The notes under the pieces are model-generated. The model was not told the DNA's origin. It did no database searches and saw only the letters and a list, made by a program, of their open reading frames with translations. Below, in pieces: positions 1-9,834 of a DNA stretch of 15,868 nucleotides. A program made the position numbers and the translations under genes. Source of the stretch: Parachlorella kessleri (lineage: Eukaryota; Chlorophyta; Trebouxiophyceae; Chlorellales; Chlorellaceae); assembly GCA_001598975.1 (NCBI GenBank), contig BBXU01000921.1, forward strand, positions 1-15,868, read 5' to 3'. How positions within the stretch are numbered: position 1 is the stretch's first letter; the number at the start of each line of letters is the position of its first letter.

Positions 1-3
1 TAC

Positions 4-3000
4 CTTGATACCAGAAGCAATGACGTTGGCAAAGAGGAAGGTGGTCACTGCACAGGCAGGGAACACCCTGAGAATATGAAGCATATCGACATGTTGCAGC
101 TTCATGCAAGGGATGCTACCTTGAGCAGCGCGTCGAAGTACCAAGCACTGCCAACAGCTGTGTGCGCGCAGCAGCTGGCCACAGTGCGCCACTTACTTCC
201 GCCCAGCACACAATTTGGGATGGTGGTGATGAAGGCGCCAAACTTGCCGATGATGCCAAACAGGAACAGCCAGGCTGCACAAGCATATCCCGCCTGCAGC
301 CATACAGGACGGAAGACGGTGTCCTCAGTGGCTCTGGCCCACCCTTGGCAGCCTAGTTACTCCTCTCTTCAATTTTCCTTCTGTCTTGCACTGTCCGAGT
401 TACGCATACTATGTGAGAATAAGTCAAAGGGATGCAAGCGCACCAGCCGTGGCAGCTGTGCACAGGATGCACCATCGCGTGGCACAAGCTGAGAGCGCTT
501 GTAACTCGGCGGTACAGTGCACTCACTACTTGCTCCCGTGGCTGTCAACACACACCTGGCGGGATGCCACGGCCGTCAGGGCAATGACACCTGCAAATCA
601 TCTATCATGCGTCAACGATGGGTGTCTGAAGTGAGTTGCAAAATTGGCATGGGTCTAGATATGCTATTGAGCGCTGCCCAGTACTCGTAGTACCAGGCAC
701 GCGCACAGCATCTGGGAATCCGCAGTGGCCGGCGCGTTGGCCACAGCCCTGACATACCGTTGTTCTGTGCAAAGGTGGTGAGGGGGAGCGAGGTGGCCAG
801 GCCCGAGAAAATACTGGACAGGCCTGCGAGGGCACATCAGGTGGGAAAGTGTGTTGTGCTTGCTGGTTGCAGGGCGTGCCTTTCCATGGTCTGTCTCCAT
901 GGCAAGCAAAGCATCAAGCAGACCATGGGAACAAGGACTACGAAAGCATGGTGCATCTGAATTCATCCTTGAAGTGGCTCAGCCAGCGAGGCAGACCTTG
1001 CTGGCAAATGCATTCAGTGACTCACCATCGTTAAGCAGGGCACCTGCAGCATAGTAGGATGCAACTCTCAGGGACTGGTACGGTCACGTGCCACCTTGAC
1101 AACAAGGGTCCTGGCGTTCCATATACAGTCTGAGGTTGACAAACCATGTTGTTACCTAAGACACGCCAGTTGTGCTCTGCAGCTAAGACACCCCAGTTGT
1201 GCTCGGGCACAATCACGCACGTGCTTAACAAGTCGCAGATGACGCTATACAACCAGACATGCACCATGAAGCATAGGGGACTCCTGAACCTTTCTCACCT
1301 CGGATGCGCTTTTCGTGCTTGGGACCCAGCGTGGCAATGAAGGATGCCTCCTCTGTGGCTGTCACGTCACCCACAGTCTCGATGGAAGTGATGCAGTAGA
1401 TGATGACTAAGGGCAGGACGGCTGGCCCATATATCTCTGCAAGCATCAAGCACTCCTACGAATTTGCCAGCCGGAAGGCGCTCACAAGTTGCTGGCAGGC
1501 TCTTCTGGCCCTAAAAAACCCAAGCTTGCATTCAGAATGTGGCGCACGGCACAGGATAACAGTGTAAGGTTGGACGACGCAAGTGATTCACCAATATCGG
1601 AGCAGATACTTTTTAACCTCTGAGGCAGCCTGAAGCTGCACATGCACAGGGAAGCATGAGGGTCTCCACCTCACAGGGTACAGTACAAGCATCGTTGGGT
1701 GCCAGAAGACGCACGCCACTGGAATAGGTGGTGGAAGGAGTCAGCAAAAAGACTGGGCACTGCCCAACTTCGGCCTGCCCACCCCATGCAGCAACTCACT
1801 GAGTGGGAAAGTGGTGGTCCACAGGAAAGTGATAGCAGGGGCAGCGTCGATCTGGGAGGAAGTCACATAGTCTTTCCCGTCATGGCTGGTGACGCCAGCC
1901 AGCATGTAGCCAAACAGCAGCGCGATGATGACGGAGATGTTGCGCAGGAAGGGGCTGCCAAACAGCTCAATGATGATGAGCATGGCAAACACCTGCAGGC
2001 ACAAGCACATGACCCAACAATGCCATAGGCTGTCTGGAGGTCAATTGCGTACAGCCCAAGGCAGCCTCACCTAGGGCCATGTGGTAAGCCAGCTGGCGCA
2101 GGGGCGAAGCAAGATGTACAGCTCTAACACTAAAAAGGAGTAAAAATGAGATACCGCAGTCGCAGCAGAGCTACCAGGACATGAGCGCGTGCAAGAACAC
2201 TGTAGGCTACAATGTAATGGAACCAGATGTACGGCCAGCTTGCCGACAGCAGGAAAGCCATGCGCAGCCAGGAGTTTTCCTCGTTGCTCAAGGGCAAGCA
2301 TGAAGGGGAGGCGAGACAACACAGCAGGCTGCCAGTACCTACCGAGAAGCCGAGGCCCACATACTCAGGCGAGCCAAAAGGCAGTAGGACGTCACCATTG
2401 CCAGAGCACTTGACGGGAAACACCTTTGGGGTGTAACTGCAGCATGTCACACATATTATTGACCGTTCAGTGCATGCTACCAGCTCGTGCTGTTTACCTG
2501 ACCTTGCTTGACATCTAGACAAAAGTAAGGGCATGGACTGGCATGGTAGCAGCACCAGCAGGAGCATGGCTCAGGCAACAGTCACACCAGTGATCTGTGA
2601 TGTGACATCAAGCACGCTGAGTTGCCTGCTGTGTGATGCAGGACGGCATGACTCGCCATGAGGTCGCGTTCTGGTAGCTGGAGGTGGTGGTGTTAAAGAA
2701 GGTGCAGGCGCCGAGAGGCTTGCCATCAAGACCCTTGTAGTTGTCGCCGCAGAAGGCTCCCCCACCCCAGTTTGCCATGCCTTTGCCGGCAAGGTAGATG
2801 CCAATGAGCACTGCAAACAAAAGAAAGAGCGCATGGCATGAGCAAAAGGTGCAGCAATCCATTCCAGCAGCTGCCACGCAGCAAAGCAGAGTGCCCGAAG
2901 GGTGTTTGAAGGCACATGTTTGCAAGACAGCGGAGACGCACAAGCACACAAGCACACGCAGGTCAAGGCAGGCTGCCACTCCCTGGGGGCGTCCGAGGCC

Positions 3001-5079
3001 ACGTCATCTGCTCCGGTCCACGACGTGTGATGAAGGGCACCTTGTCCCACGCCCCTGGCTGGTGCCCTGTGGTTTCCCAGGCCACCGCTCAAGGCATGGC
3101 TGCGGCTGTGCCTCGAGGCCTGGGCATACTTATTTATATATTAATTATTCCCAACCCCAGTGCGCCACTCACTGATGGTAATGCCGCAGACGATGGGTGG
3201 GAACACGCGCTTGATGACCCGGTGGGGCATGAAGGAGATGATGACGGGCACCAGGCCGCACAGCGCTGCAAAGGGTTAGGCGGGTGCGGCCAGCATGTGT
3301 GCCTGTTTACAGATGGCTGTATCCTATGTCGCGTATGGCAATGGTGAGCAGCACCTTGCCTTCTACAGTTGGCTGCATTTGGAGCACAGTTTCGAAGCGA
3401 CGCGACGAGCACCAGTACTTAGAACTCGGCATGCTCCCCTTGCATGTGTGGACATCCGGGCAGCGCTCACCAACGGTGCCGATGAGCTTCCCGTATGCGT
3501 CAGAGAAGGACTGGCCTTCTTTCTGCACAGGGCAGGCACGACAGAACTGTCGCCGGCTCCTGTGTAAGTTGGCAGGCCGGTGAGAAGGGCAGCTGGGTCC
3601 GTCATGCATGGTCAAAAAGCGATCCGATGGACAAATTCCCTCCATTGTGAAGTCCTTGACTTCATCATTGTTAACCATCGGTTCATCCTCTCTCATCACC
3701 CACCATCATTGTGGTCACCACGGTTGTAGCGATGCTGACGGTGGTGAAAGACACGCCCATGACGGACAGCACGCCCGCGCCCCACTGGCGCGAGAAGGGC
3801 AGGGGGATGCTCTTGACCTGGATCATCGTGGTGATGCCGCAGATGATGAGGGAGGCGGAGATGAGGTCTGCAAGCACAGCCGCCAAACTTCCTCTTAGTC
3901 AGGCTCAGTAAGATTCAATGTGCTGCGGAAGACTCCCACAACACCGGCACATGCAATATTAGACCAGCAGGTAACAGGGGCTTCTGGGTCGACATGGGGT
4001 AACTAGGCGCTCAGCAAGCTGGGCCTCCGGTCAGTCAGTGTCGGCCCTTCGAGTGTGACACAGCGAACTCACTTTTTGGTCTGATAGCAAGAGGTCTAAA
4101 GTGAGAGTCAGTTGCCCGGGACTGGCCGCGCTGCATGCACGAGATGAGCTGGACCTGGCCTCCAAGAGACAAATCCCCAAGAGAAAATCCCACGCCGGGG
4201 CCGGTAGCTTACACTGCTGGATGTCCAGGGCTTCCTGGCGGGTCAGGGTCGGGTCATTGAATGCCAGCTGGCCAACCAGGGTGGCAGGGGAGATCAAGCC
4301 GCCGATCATTGAAAGCGCTGCAGCAAGGCGACAGATAATTGTGTACCTCAGGAGAGGGTATAAGCGAGGGGCCTGAGCTGAGCAATGAGGCTGCTCCCAA
4401 GCCACAGGTGAAAGTTTGGCTTGCAGCTTGACCAGCCGCAGCATCCTACATGATTCTGGGCAAAGCAGTCGAATGAAGCAGTGGAGGATGCACGCCGATC
4501 CCGGGAGTTGCTGTCCTAAGTGCGAAATCACAATACGGTATCTTTATGAGAGGCACGTGTGCTTCATACCGTGTTGCAGCCCCATGATGGTGGCAGTGAG
4601 AATGCCCAGCCAAGCATTGACCTCAAAGAACTGGGGCGGCTCGCGCTTGCTTTGCTTGCCAAAGGGCCAAGCAGGCTTGCACAGGTAGCCCTGTCACAAG
4701 AAGGTGGGAATGGGAGGGAAGGGAAAGTGACCAGGCAGCGCTGCTCTGTAGGCATACTGCTCGGAGCAACTCAAACAAATGAGCCAGGCCAGAGTTGGCA
4801 GCTTGGGATACATCCCTAAGAGGCACATCGTGTATGGCAAACTCATTTCTGGCGGGTGCAACCTTCATAACGACTGCCAATGCTGGCATATACTACGGTC
4901 CCAGCTGGGCTTCAGGTCACTTGGCATGCCCTAATCGACAGGGTAAGCAGTGGGAGAGCTTCCGTCAGGCAGCACTGAAGCAGCCCAAGTGGCTGTGGAC
5001 TCACATAATCGTAGGAGCCCAAGAACCACTCCTTAGCAGAGCGCTCCTTGACTTCAACCTTTGGCATCTTGAACCCCAT
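4..5079 (-). CDS. Nucleobase:cation symporter-2 (UapA/UraA-type purine permease), 3' end beyond window
   Basis: Fifteen exons on the minus strand (high to low): 5079-5005, 4690-4570, 4317-4213, 3867-3704, 3522-3471, 3265-3173, 2810-2657, 2436-2343, 1992-1800, 1436-1299, 1043-1026, 823-758, 590-556, 293-197, 47-4. All junction phases agree and give 483 residues; about 100 more (the last membrane helices) should lie left of the window. Family marks: MGLQHALSM (His65), PPIVCGITI, ELFGSPF, IETVGDVTATEEAS (Glu370, Asp374), LLNDG (Asp402), TSLPLTTFAQNNG and GGMTTFLFANV. By family knowledge the protein is a plasma-membrane H+ symporter for uric acid/xanthine or related bases; the substrate cannot be fixed here. 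ATG 5079 is chosen because the KEWFLGSYDY segment follows it; the frame stays open upstream to 5190, with a possible acceptor near 5115, so a 5' exon is possible. The intron after 2657 needs a GC donor. Identity of the family is very likely; single junctions are inferred. Confidence 0.9.
1026..1043 (-). other. 18-nt microexon of the permease gene
   Basis: TGCAG precedes the exon and GTGAGT follows it. It contributes two bases, five codons (A-L-L-N-D) and one base. It joins a Gly codon left by the upstream exon (…KRIR-G) to a Gly codon finished by the downstream exon (G-LSSIF…). Without it the family-conserved segment with an aspartate before the NAT signature would be missing from the protein. 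The reading frame would stay open, because 18 is a multiple of three. Confidence 0.85.
1156..1209. repeat. Two-copy 27-bp imperfect tandem repeat in a permease intron
   Basis: Copies at 1156-1182 and 1183-1209 share CTAAGACAC-CCAGTTGTGCTC with one mismatch over the first 22 bases and then diverge. The repeat lies in the intron between the exon ending at 1299 and the 18-nt microexon. Confidence 0.8.
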
Positions 5080-6633
5080 GCTGGGAGACTTTCTGGTTTG
5101 GACTTGCTGCGCTCCTGCACGTGAGAAAAGAGAAGAGGAGCTTTTTGAGACACATTGCTTCTGTAGGAGTGTTACAAGACGGCCATACACCCAGGTGGGT
5201 GTCAGTCATGTGAGCCCTGCTCGGGGACAGAGTCGTCGTACAAGTTGAATTGGGACACCCTGAGCGAAAGCATCACGTCTCCTGCCGCTCTGAAGACGCC
5301 TATTGCGTCGCCGAGCGCAACGTGCGAACCTTGCCCTACCCAGCCGACCTTCACGTCGCGCGAGCGACGCTAGTTGCGCTCTTGCCGCAGAGTCGTTAAA
5401 ACTGGATGATGTAAGGTTCGTGACAGCTGAGGAACCGAGGTCTTGCTTTTACCTTGCAAACCCTTGCCCTAGGGCTCCTGCCAACTTCCGAGGTCCTGCG
5501 ACGCTGACAGGCTGTCGCACCGCGCCTTCTGCTGCAGCTGCGCAACTTGAATGGGACAAGCGTGTCTTCCCTCCTCGGCAGCAGTTTGTGCGATGGAACC
5601 CTACCCAGAAGGGCGGGAGGGGCCAATACTACGGGCCTATGGCGCCACACTGGCCCCCAGGGACTGCTGCGGCCAAATTGAAGCCGAGCCTTGAAGTCTG
5701 TATACAAAGGAAGTCAACGCGCAGTCTTGAGGCATCCATACACCGTGCCACCGGGCATAAGGATTGACAAACATGTCATCAGGCACAGTCTTCAAGGGAG
5801 GCTTTGGGTATCCATTTAAGACGTGTGCTTCAGCATTTGTCAAGTATTGTGTACCCGGAGCCAGCATTGCGCAAATGCTGACACGACTGGCCTGGTTCAT
5901 GAGAGGACAGAGCTGACGCTCTTGCCCTGAGGCTTGCGGGCAACCTCAGCACAGGTCCAAAGCCATGCCACCAAGACTATAGCAGTCAGGAAGGATTGTA
6001 CATCCTACCCCAAGGCTCCCTGGCAGTCCCTTTGCAGGGTTGCGCAATGTCATGGTCAACCAGCGGACCAGCAACTCAGCAAACCTCTTTAGTCTCATGT
6101 GTTCTAGGCGGCACCCTACGAAACCTGGACAGCATGCCTCACTGGCACATAATGAAATACTAATGCTGGTTGCCCAGCTGGTGTATACTGTTCAACTTGT
6201 CGCAGGCTGTGCCAAGCGGCACCCGAACAGCCAAGAGGTTGTAGTTGTGCTGCTCAAAGGACTCCCCAGTCCATTCTGCTGTTATACTTTTCTGTTTTAC
6301 CCTGCTCCAAAGTCAAGCAACTTGAGCCGTGATCAGGTGATGTTAGCCATGGTGACCTGCAAAACAAGTTCAAGTTTCTCGCTACCGTCTCCGACATGCC
6401 GTTTGCCCCTCCCTCATTGGCCAGGTTCCTTACACGACTTGCTGTCCCTAAGCATTTCCTTGCAGTGCAGCAGAGGTGCAGGTGAACAGCTGGGGGCGGC
6501 AGGAAACCTTGCCGCTTGCGCCTTCCCCACAGACATGCGTGCTGTGGTGTTTGGCCTTTCCCCCCTGCAACTACTGAAGCATCCTAGTTACACGTAGTAC
6601 ACTTTATGCCCATTGGGTAGCTTGTTGGGGGCA
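5080..6633. promoter_or_regulatory. Divergent 5' region between permease (-) and EamA transporter (+)
   Basis: About 1.55 kb separates two oppositely directed start codons, so promoters and 5' UTRs (possibly with UTR introns) of both genes should lie here. I see no certain TATA box or binding site. Open frames on both strands at 5303-5767 (+), 5637-5900 (-) and 6040-6597 (+) show no family I recognise, and the frames at 5303 and 6040 open with TTG rather than ATG. 6040-6597 is in frame with the first EamA exon but a TAG at 6595-6597 separates them. Confidence 0.5.
5303..5767 (+). other. Unassigned open frame, possible exon or small gene
   Basis: A 154-codon frame with no ATG near its start (it opens with TTG). 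The N-terminal half is rich in R, A, S and P. The stretch around 5545-5680 (LEWDKRVFPPRQQFVRW, then GGRGQYYGPMAPHW) has ordinary-looking protein composition. TGACAG before 5511 could be an acceptor and GTCTGT at 5696 a weak donor. Minus-strand frames over the same DNA also look partly protein-like, so the strand is not secure. No family recognised; it may equally be a 5' UTR. Confidence 0.2.
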
Positions 6634-9061
6634 ATGGCTGGGGTTGCTTGGCTGGCATTGGCTGCCCTAGTGCAGTTAGTATGGGGCTTCTATCCAGCCG
6701 TATTGCGGTTCTTGCAAACCAAGACACCTCATACGCTAACCAGCTTGCAGTTGAGTTTCTTAATCAACTGTTGCGCATGCCCTACAATGATGCTGCAAAG
6801 TCTATGCCAGGCGCTGTTCGACCTTGGCTGGAGACGAGGGCATGCAGCAGCTACTAGGAGCATTCGAGCAGCAGTAGCGCAGAAAAAGGCACGCCGTCGA
6901 GCCGTCGAGGCGGCGGCCCGGGACGGGTTGGACTCCCCCAGGAGGCCGCTCCTGTCGGACTCTGCCCAAGATGAGCTTCCCCTCTTAGGTGTGTTGCGAG
7001 TTCAGATATTGTCACAGGTGCTGCTAAACTTTCCGAGTCAGTGAAGGTGACTTTCTGTTCTTGAGGCTGGGCACTTTCACAGTCCTTCATGGCCGCCTCC
7101 TTGGTACTCTAGTCGCAAACCCCTGCTGGCTAGGTATCCTCAAGACCTGTAAAATCGGCACAATGTCTGACTAGCAGGCGTTGACGACTTCGATGGTCGG
7201 CCAAGGCATGGGTGCTGTAAAAAGGCCGGGATCCTCACGGGCACAACCATGGCACTGACGGCGCTCATGGTCTCGCAGATATTTGCCCTCATGTTTGTTC
7301 AGGTGCGGCATCAGTTACGATGTTCATAAGGAACACCACCAGTTACCATGGGTCATTTGTAAGGTACTGCACTGAGCCCCTTCTGGATATGTCTAACCCG
7401 CGTATATGTCAACTCTGCAGCCGGGCTGAATATCACATGCACCTGGGTTGACGTGCTTGCAGGCTTACATCAGCCAGATGGTTTTCCTGCTGGCCCCCCT
7501 CCTGGTGTCTTTCCTAGCGCTGGCGCTGCTGCGCACACCCCTTCCGCCCTTCTTCTGGCCCACCCTCGTGCTCATGCTGCTGGGGTCGGCCATGGTTGTG
7601 GGCGGCAAGGCGGAAGCCGCAGCAGGCGCGGCGGCCAGCGGCAGAAATGGTCTGGGATTTAGCAAGCCCTGGCAATTACACGTTGTGAAGGTGCCTGGCA
7701 GCCGCTGGGGGGTGCTGATGGCGGGGGAGAATGGGGTGGCCAGCCTGGACGATGCCATTGGCATCGGGCTGTCGCTGCTCAGCGCCTTCTCACTGGCAAT
7801 CTTCATGCTCACAATCCAGGTGATCCACAGCACAGCTTATATGTATCCATGTACTCGTTGCATGGGTGTCATGCTTGGCATAAGCCCAGGCTGTAGTACT
7901 TGCTGCGTCCCCTAGACAGCATGGATGTGCCACCGAGGGTCGGCCGCGAGGCTTGAAATGCAGTCACGCTATGTTGACAGCGCCATGGAGGTTGTGTGCA
8001 GCTTGTGTCTTCCTGTCTGCGGGCTGGGTCCTCGTGCACACCTTCTCGCGGCAGCCACTATGTGCCAGGTGGCGGTCTATCACAACACTGGGCCTGGAAA
8101 TTTACATTAACAGTCACACGTCAGTTTCAGAGTGTTCCGCGATGTGTCGCCGTGTGCAGGTGTGCGGCAAGGTGGTGTCCAATGCGGAGGTGCTGTGGGC
8201 CAACTACCCCACCCAGGCCACGCTCTCCCTGGCGCTGACGGTGGCCCTGGAGCGCGAGAAGCTGCCAGTGCTGACTGAGCTACAAGGCTGGGAATGGGCG
8301 GTGGTGTTCGGCGTGTCGGTGGGGGTGAACTGGATGGGCAACCTGCTGCAGCAAGTCACCATCAAGCACCTGGGAGCGCCGCAGGTGGGCGGGGGCGGCC
8401 TCCCTGTGGGCCTGCTGCCTGTGGTGCAGGTAGTTAGTCATTCAGCTCGTGTAGCACTGGATGTACGATCCATCCTGCCATTGGAAGTGCACAAGATTGC
8501 CAGTCATGACAAGCCCAGGCCGCTGGGGCTGACTGCTTGCCTTGCTTGGTCCCCGCTCTCTCAGCAGTGCATTAACCTGGAGCCTGCCCATGGCAGGCGC
8601 TTGCCTTGCTTGTTCCCAACTCCCTCATCAGTGCTCGAGGCTGGAGCTTGCTCATGGGATTGCATGCATGTACTGGTCACAGGTACAGAGTGAGGTCGGC
8701 AAACCCACTGGGAGACCCACCCCATTGTGCCTGGCCTGGATCACGACCTTCCTGCCGCTGCGGCTGCTGCCCCCGCTCTGCACTGCTCCATCAGTTGGGG
8801 CAAACTGGTCAGAAGTATATCACACCCACTGCCTCACTTGGTGCTTGCCTGCAGGTTGCTGCCTTCCTGCCGCTGCGGCTGGTTGGCTCGCTCATTGCCT
8901 CCTACCTCATCCTGGCGGAGAAGCTGGACAATGTGTGGGAGGGCGCCGGTGCCGGGCTGGTGCTGGTCACGCTCAGCGTGTACCTGTATGTGCAGAAGCG
9001 CCACGCCGACCAGCAGGCCATCACTGTGCTGATGGAGGAGGCGGCAGTTGAGGAGGCGTGA
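6634..9061 (+). CDS. EamA-domain / drug-metabolite transporter superfamily protein
   Basis: Five exons: 6634-6988, 7178-7302, 7463-7819, 8160-8384, 8855-9061 (TGA), 422 residues with consistent phases. About ten membrane helices fit the DMT pattern: near 4-26, 33-50, 136-158, 163-185, 190-208, 258-279, 290-309, 322-342, 355-374 and 385-401. A hydrophilic, Arg-rich loop of about 80 residues lies between helices 2 and 3, and another loop between 5 and 6. Recognisable patterns are VQLVWGFYPAVLRFLQT in helix 1, NLLQQVTIKHLGAP before helix 9, and FLPLRLVGSLIASYLIL followed by a Glu (LAEKLDN), as in the second EamA repeat. Such proteins export or exchange small metabolites across plasma or plastid membranes; the substrate is unknown. 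ATG 6634 has a fair start context (GGCAATGGC) and sits just before helix 1; an upstream exon cannot be excluded. No TGTAA was seen on this strand up to 9834. Confidence 0.85.
8535..8662. repeat. Two-copy ~64-bp imperfect tandem repeat in EamA intron 4
   Basis: Copies start at 8535 and 8599 with GCTTGCCTTGCTTG and share downstream blocks (CAGTGC, CTGGAGC.TGC.CATGG) in the same order and spacing. They lie wholly within the intron 8385-8854. Confidence 0.7.
8747..8766 (+). repeat. Intronic copy of the start of EamA exon 5
   Basis: These 20 bases are identical to 8862-8881, which encode AFLPLRL in the last exon; similarity fades on both sides. No good acceptor sits directly before the intronic copy. 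It looks like a partial exon duplication or a chance GC-rich match rather than a used exon. Confidence 0.6.
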
Positions 9062-9834
9062 GGAAGCTGCAGGAGCAGGAGTGGAGGGTGCGCTCGGGGG
9101 TACTTCTTAACGACGGCAGGTAGTGAGAAGAGAGAGTTGGTGGATTGTACTGCCAGGGCTAGATGCAAGTATGCTCTGTTCGTGAAGTTCTCAGGCAGGT
9201 GTAGCAGGGATATAGCAATTGCCTCATGCGGCAGGAAATGGCCAGAGCGGCCATGTCGTGCAAGTTGAACCCGACAAAGCTTCTCGACTCTCTTACATCT
9301 GCTAACTCCTTGCAACTTCAGTATCAAACATAAGTCGACCTGTCGTGGCTTGGGCTTCGTAGCAGCTTAATGCCCAGGAGGCCGCCCCATCACTGGGTGA
9401 ACCTTTCTGCGGCTTTCCAGGTGTTGCCATACGTAGTCATATTTGAGTACTTGGGCTCTTTGGCAAGGACGCTGTCAACATCTTTGGCGGGCTGGCGCTG
9501 CCCTGCAAGTGCTTGCGTGTGATCACTGCGAGTGCTTTACATCAGCGCTGTAGCACAGCGTAAGAGCACGTCATGCAAAGGCTAGCAATCATTGATGTCC
9601 TGCTCACATGCTGGCCTGCCCGTAACTATCTAATCCCTCTTGACAATAGATGACTGGATTACAGGCGTACGCCGCCCTATGGAACACGGTGTGCACAAAA
9701 GCAAGGAAGCTGCGGCTGCAACAGCCCGCGCCAAGTTGCAAATATGCCGCAGCCAGACATCAGTTCTGAAACAGTACTCACAAAGGGGTAGAAAAAAGAA
9801 GACTGACATCGGTTGCAACGATGCTGCCCAAGCG
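9062..9834. other. Convergent 3' region of EamA (+) and YchJ-like (-) genes
   Basis: No coding segment is recognised between the two stop codons. TTACA at 9659-9663 (TGTAA on minus) lies about 170 nt past the YchJ-like stop and is the best poly(A) candidate for that gene; further copies are at 9537-9541 and 9293-9297. Confidence 0.55.
9659..9663 (-). terminator. Candidate TGTAA poly(A) signal of the YchJ-like gene
   Basis: TGTAA on the minus strand, about 170 nt downstream of the stop at 9835. TGTAA is the common chlorophyte signal; use of this copy is inferred from position only. Confidence 0.45.

Noticed and set aside
2571..3092. 173-codon minus-strand open frame
   Set aside because: Overlaps permease exon 7 in the wrong frame and runs through intron sequence.
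6040..6597. 185-codon plus-strand open frame before the EamA gene
   Set aside because: It starts with TTG, shows no recognisable domain, and is closed by TAG before the first EamA exon; more likely 5' flank or UTR.
7953..8693. 246-codon plus-strand open frame as a separate gene
   Set aside because: Only 8160-8384 is coding (EamA exon 4); the rest is flanking intron that happens to lack stops.
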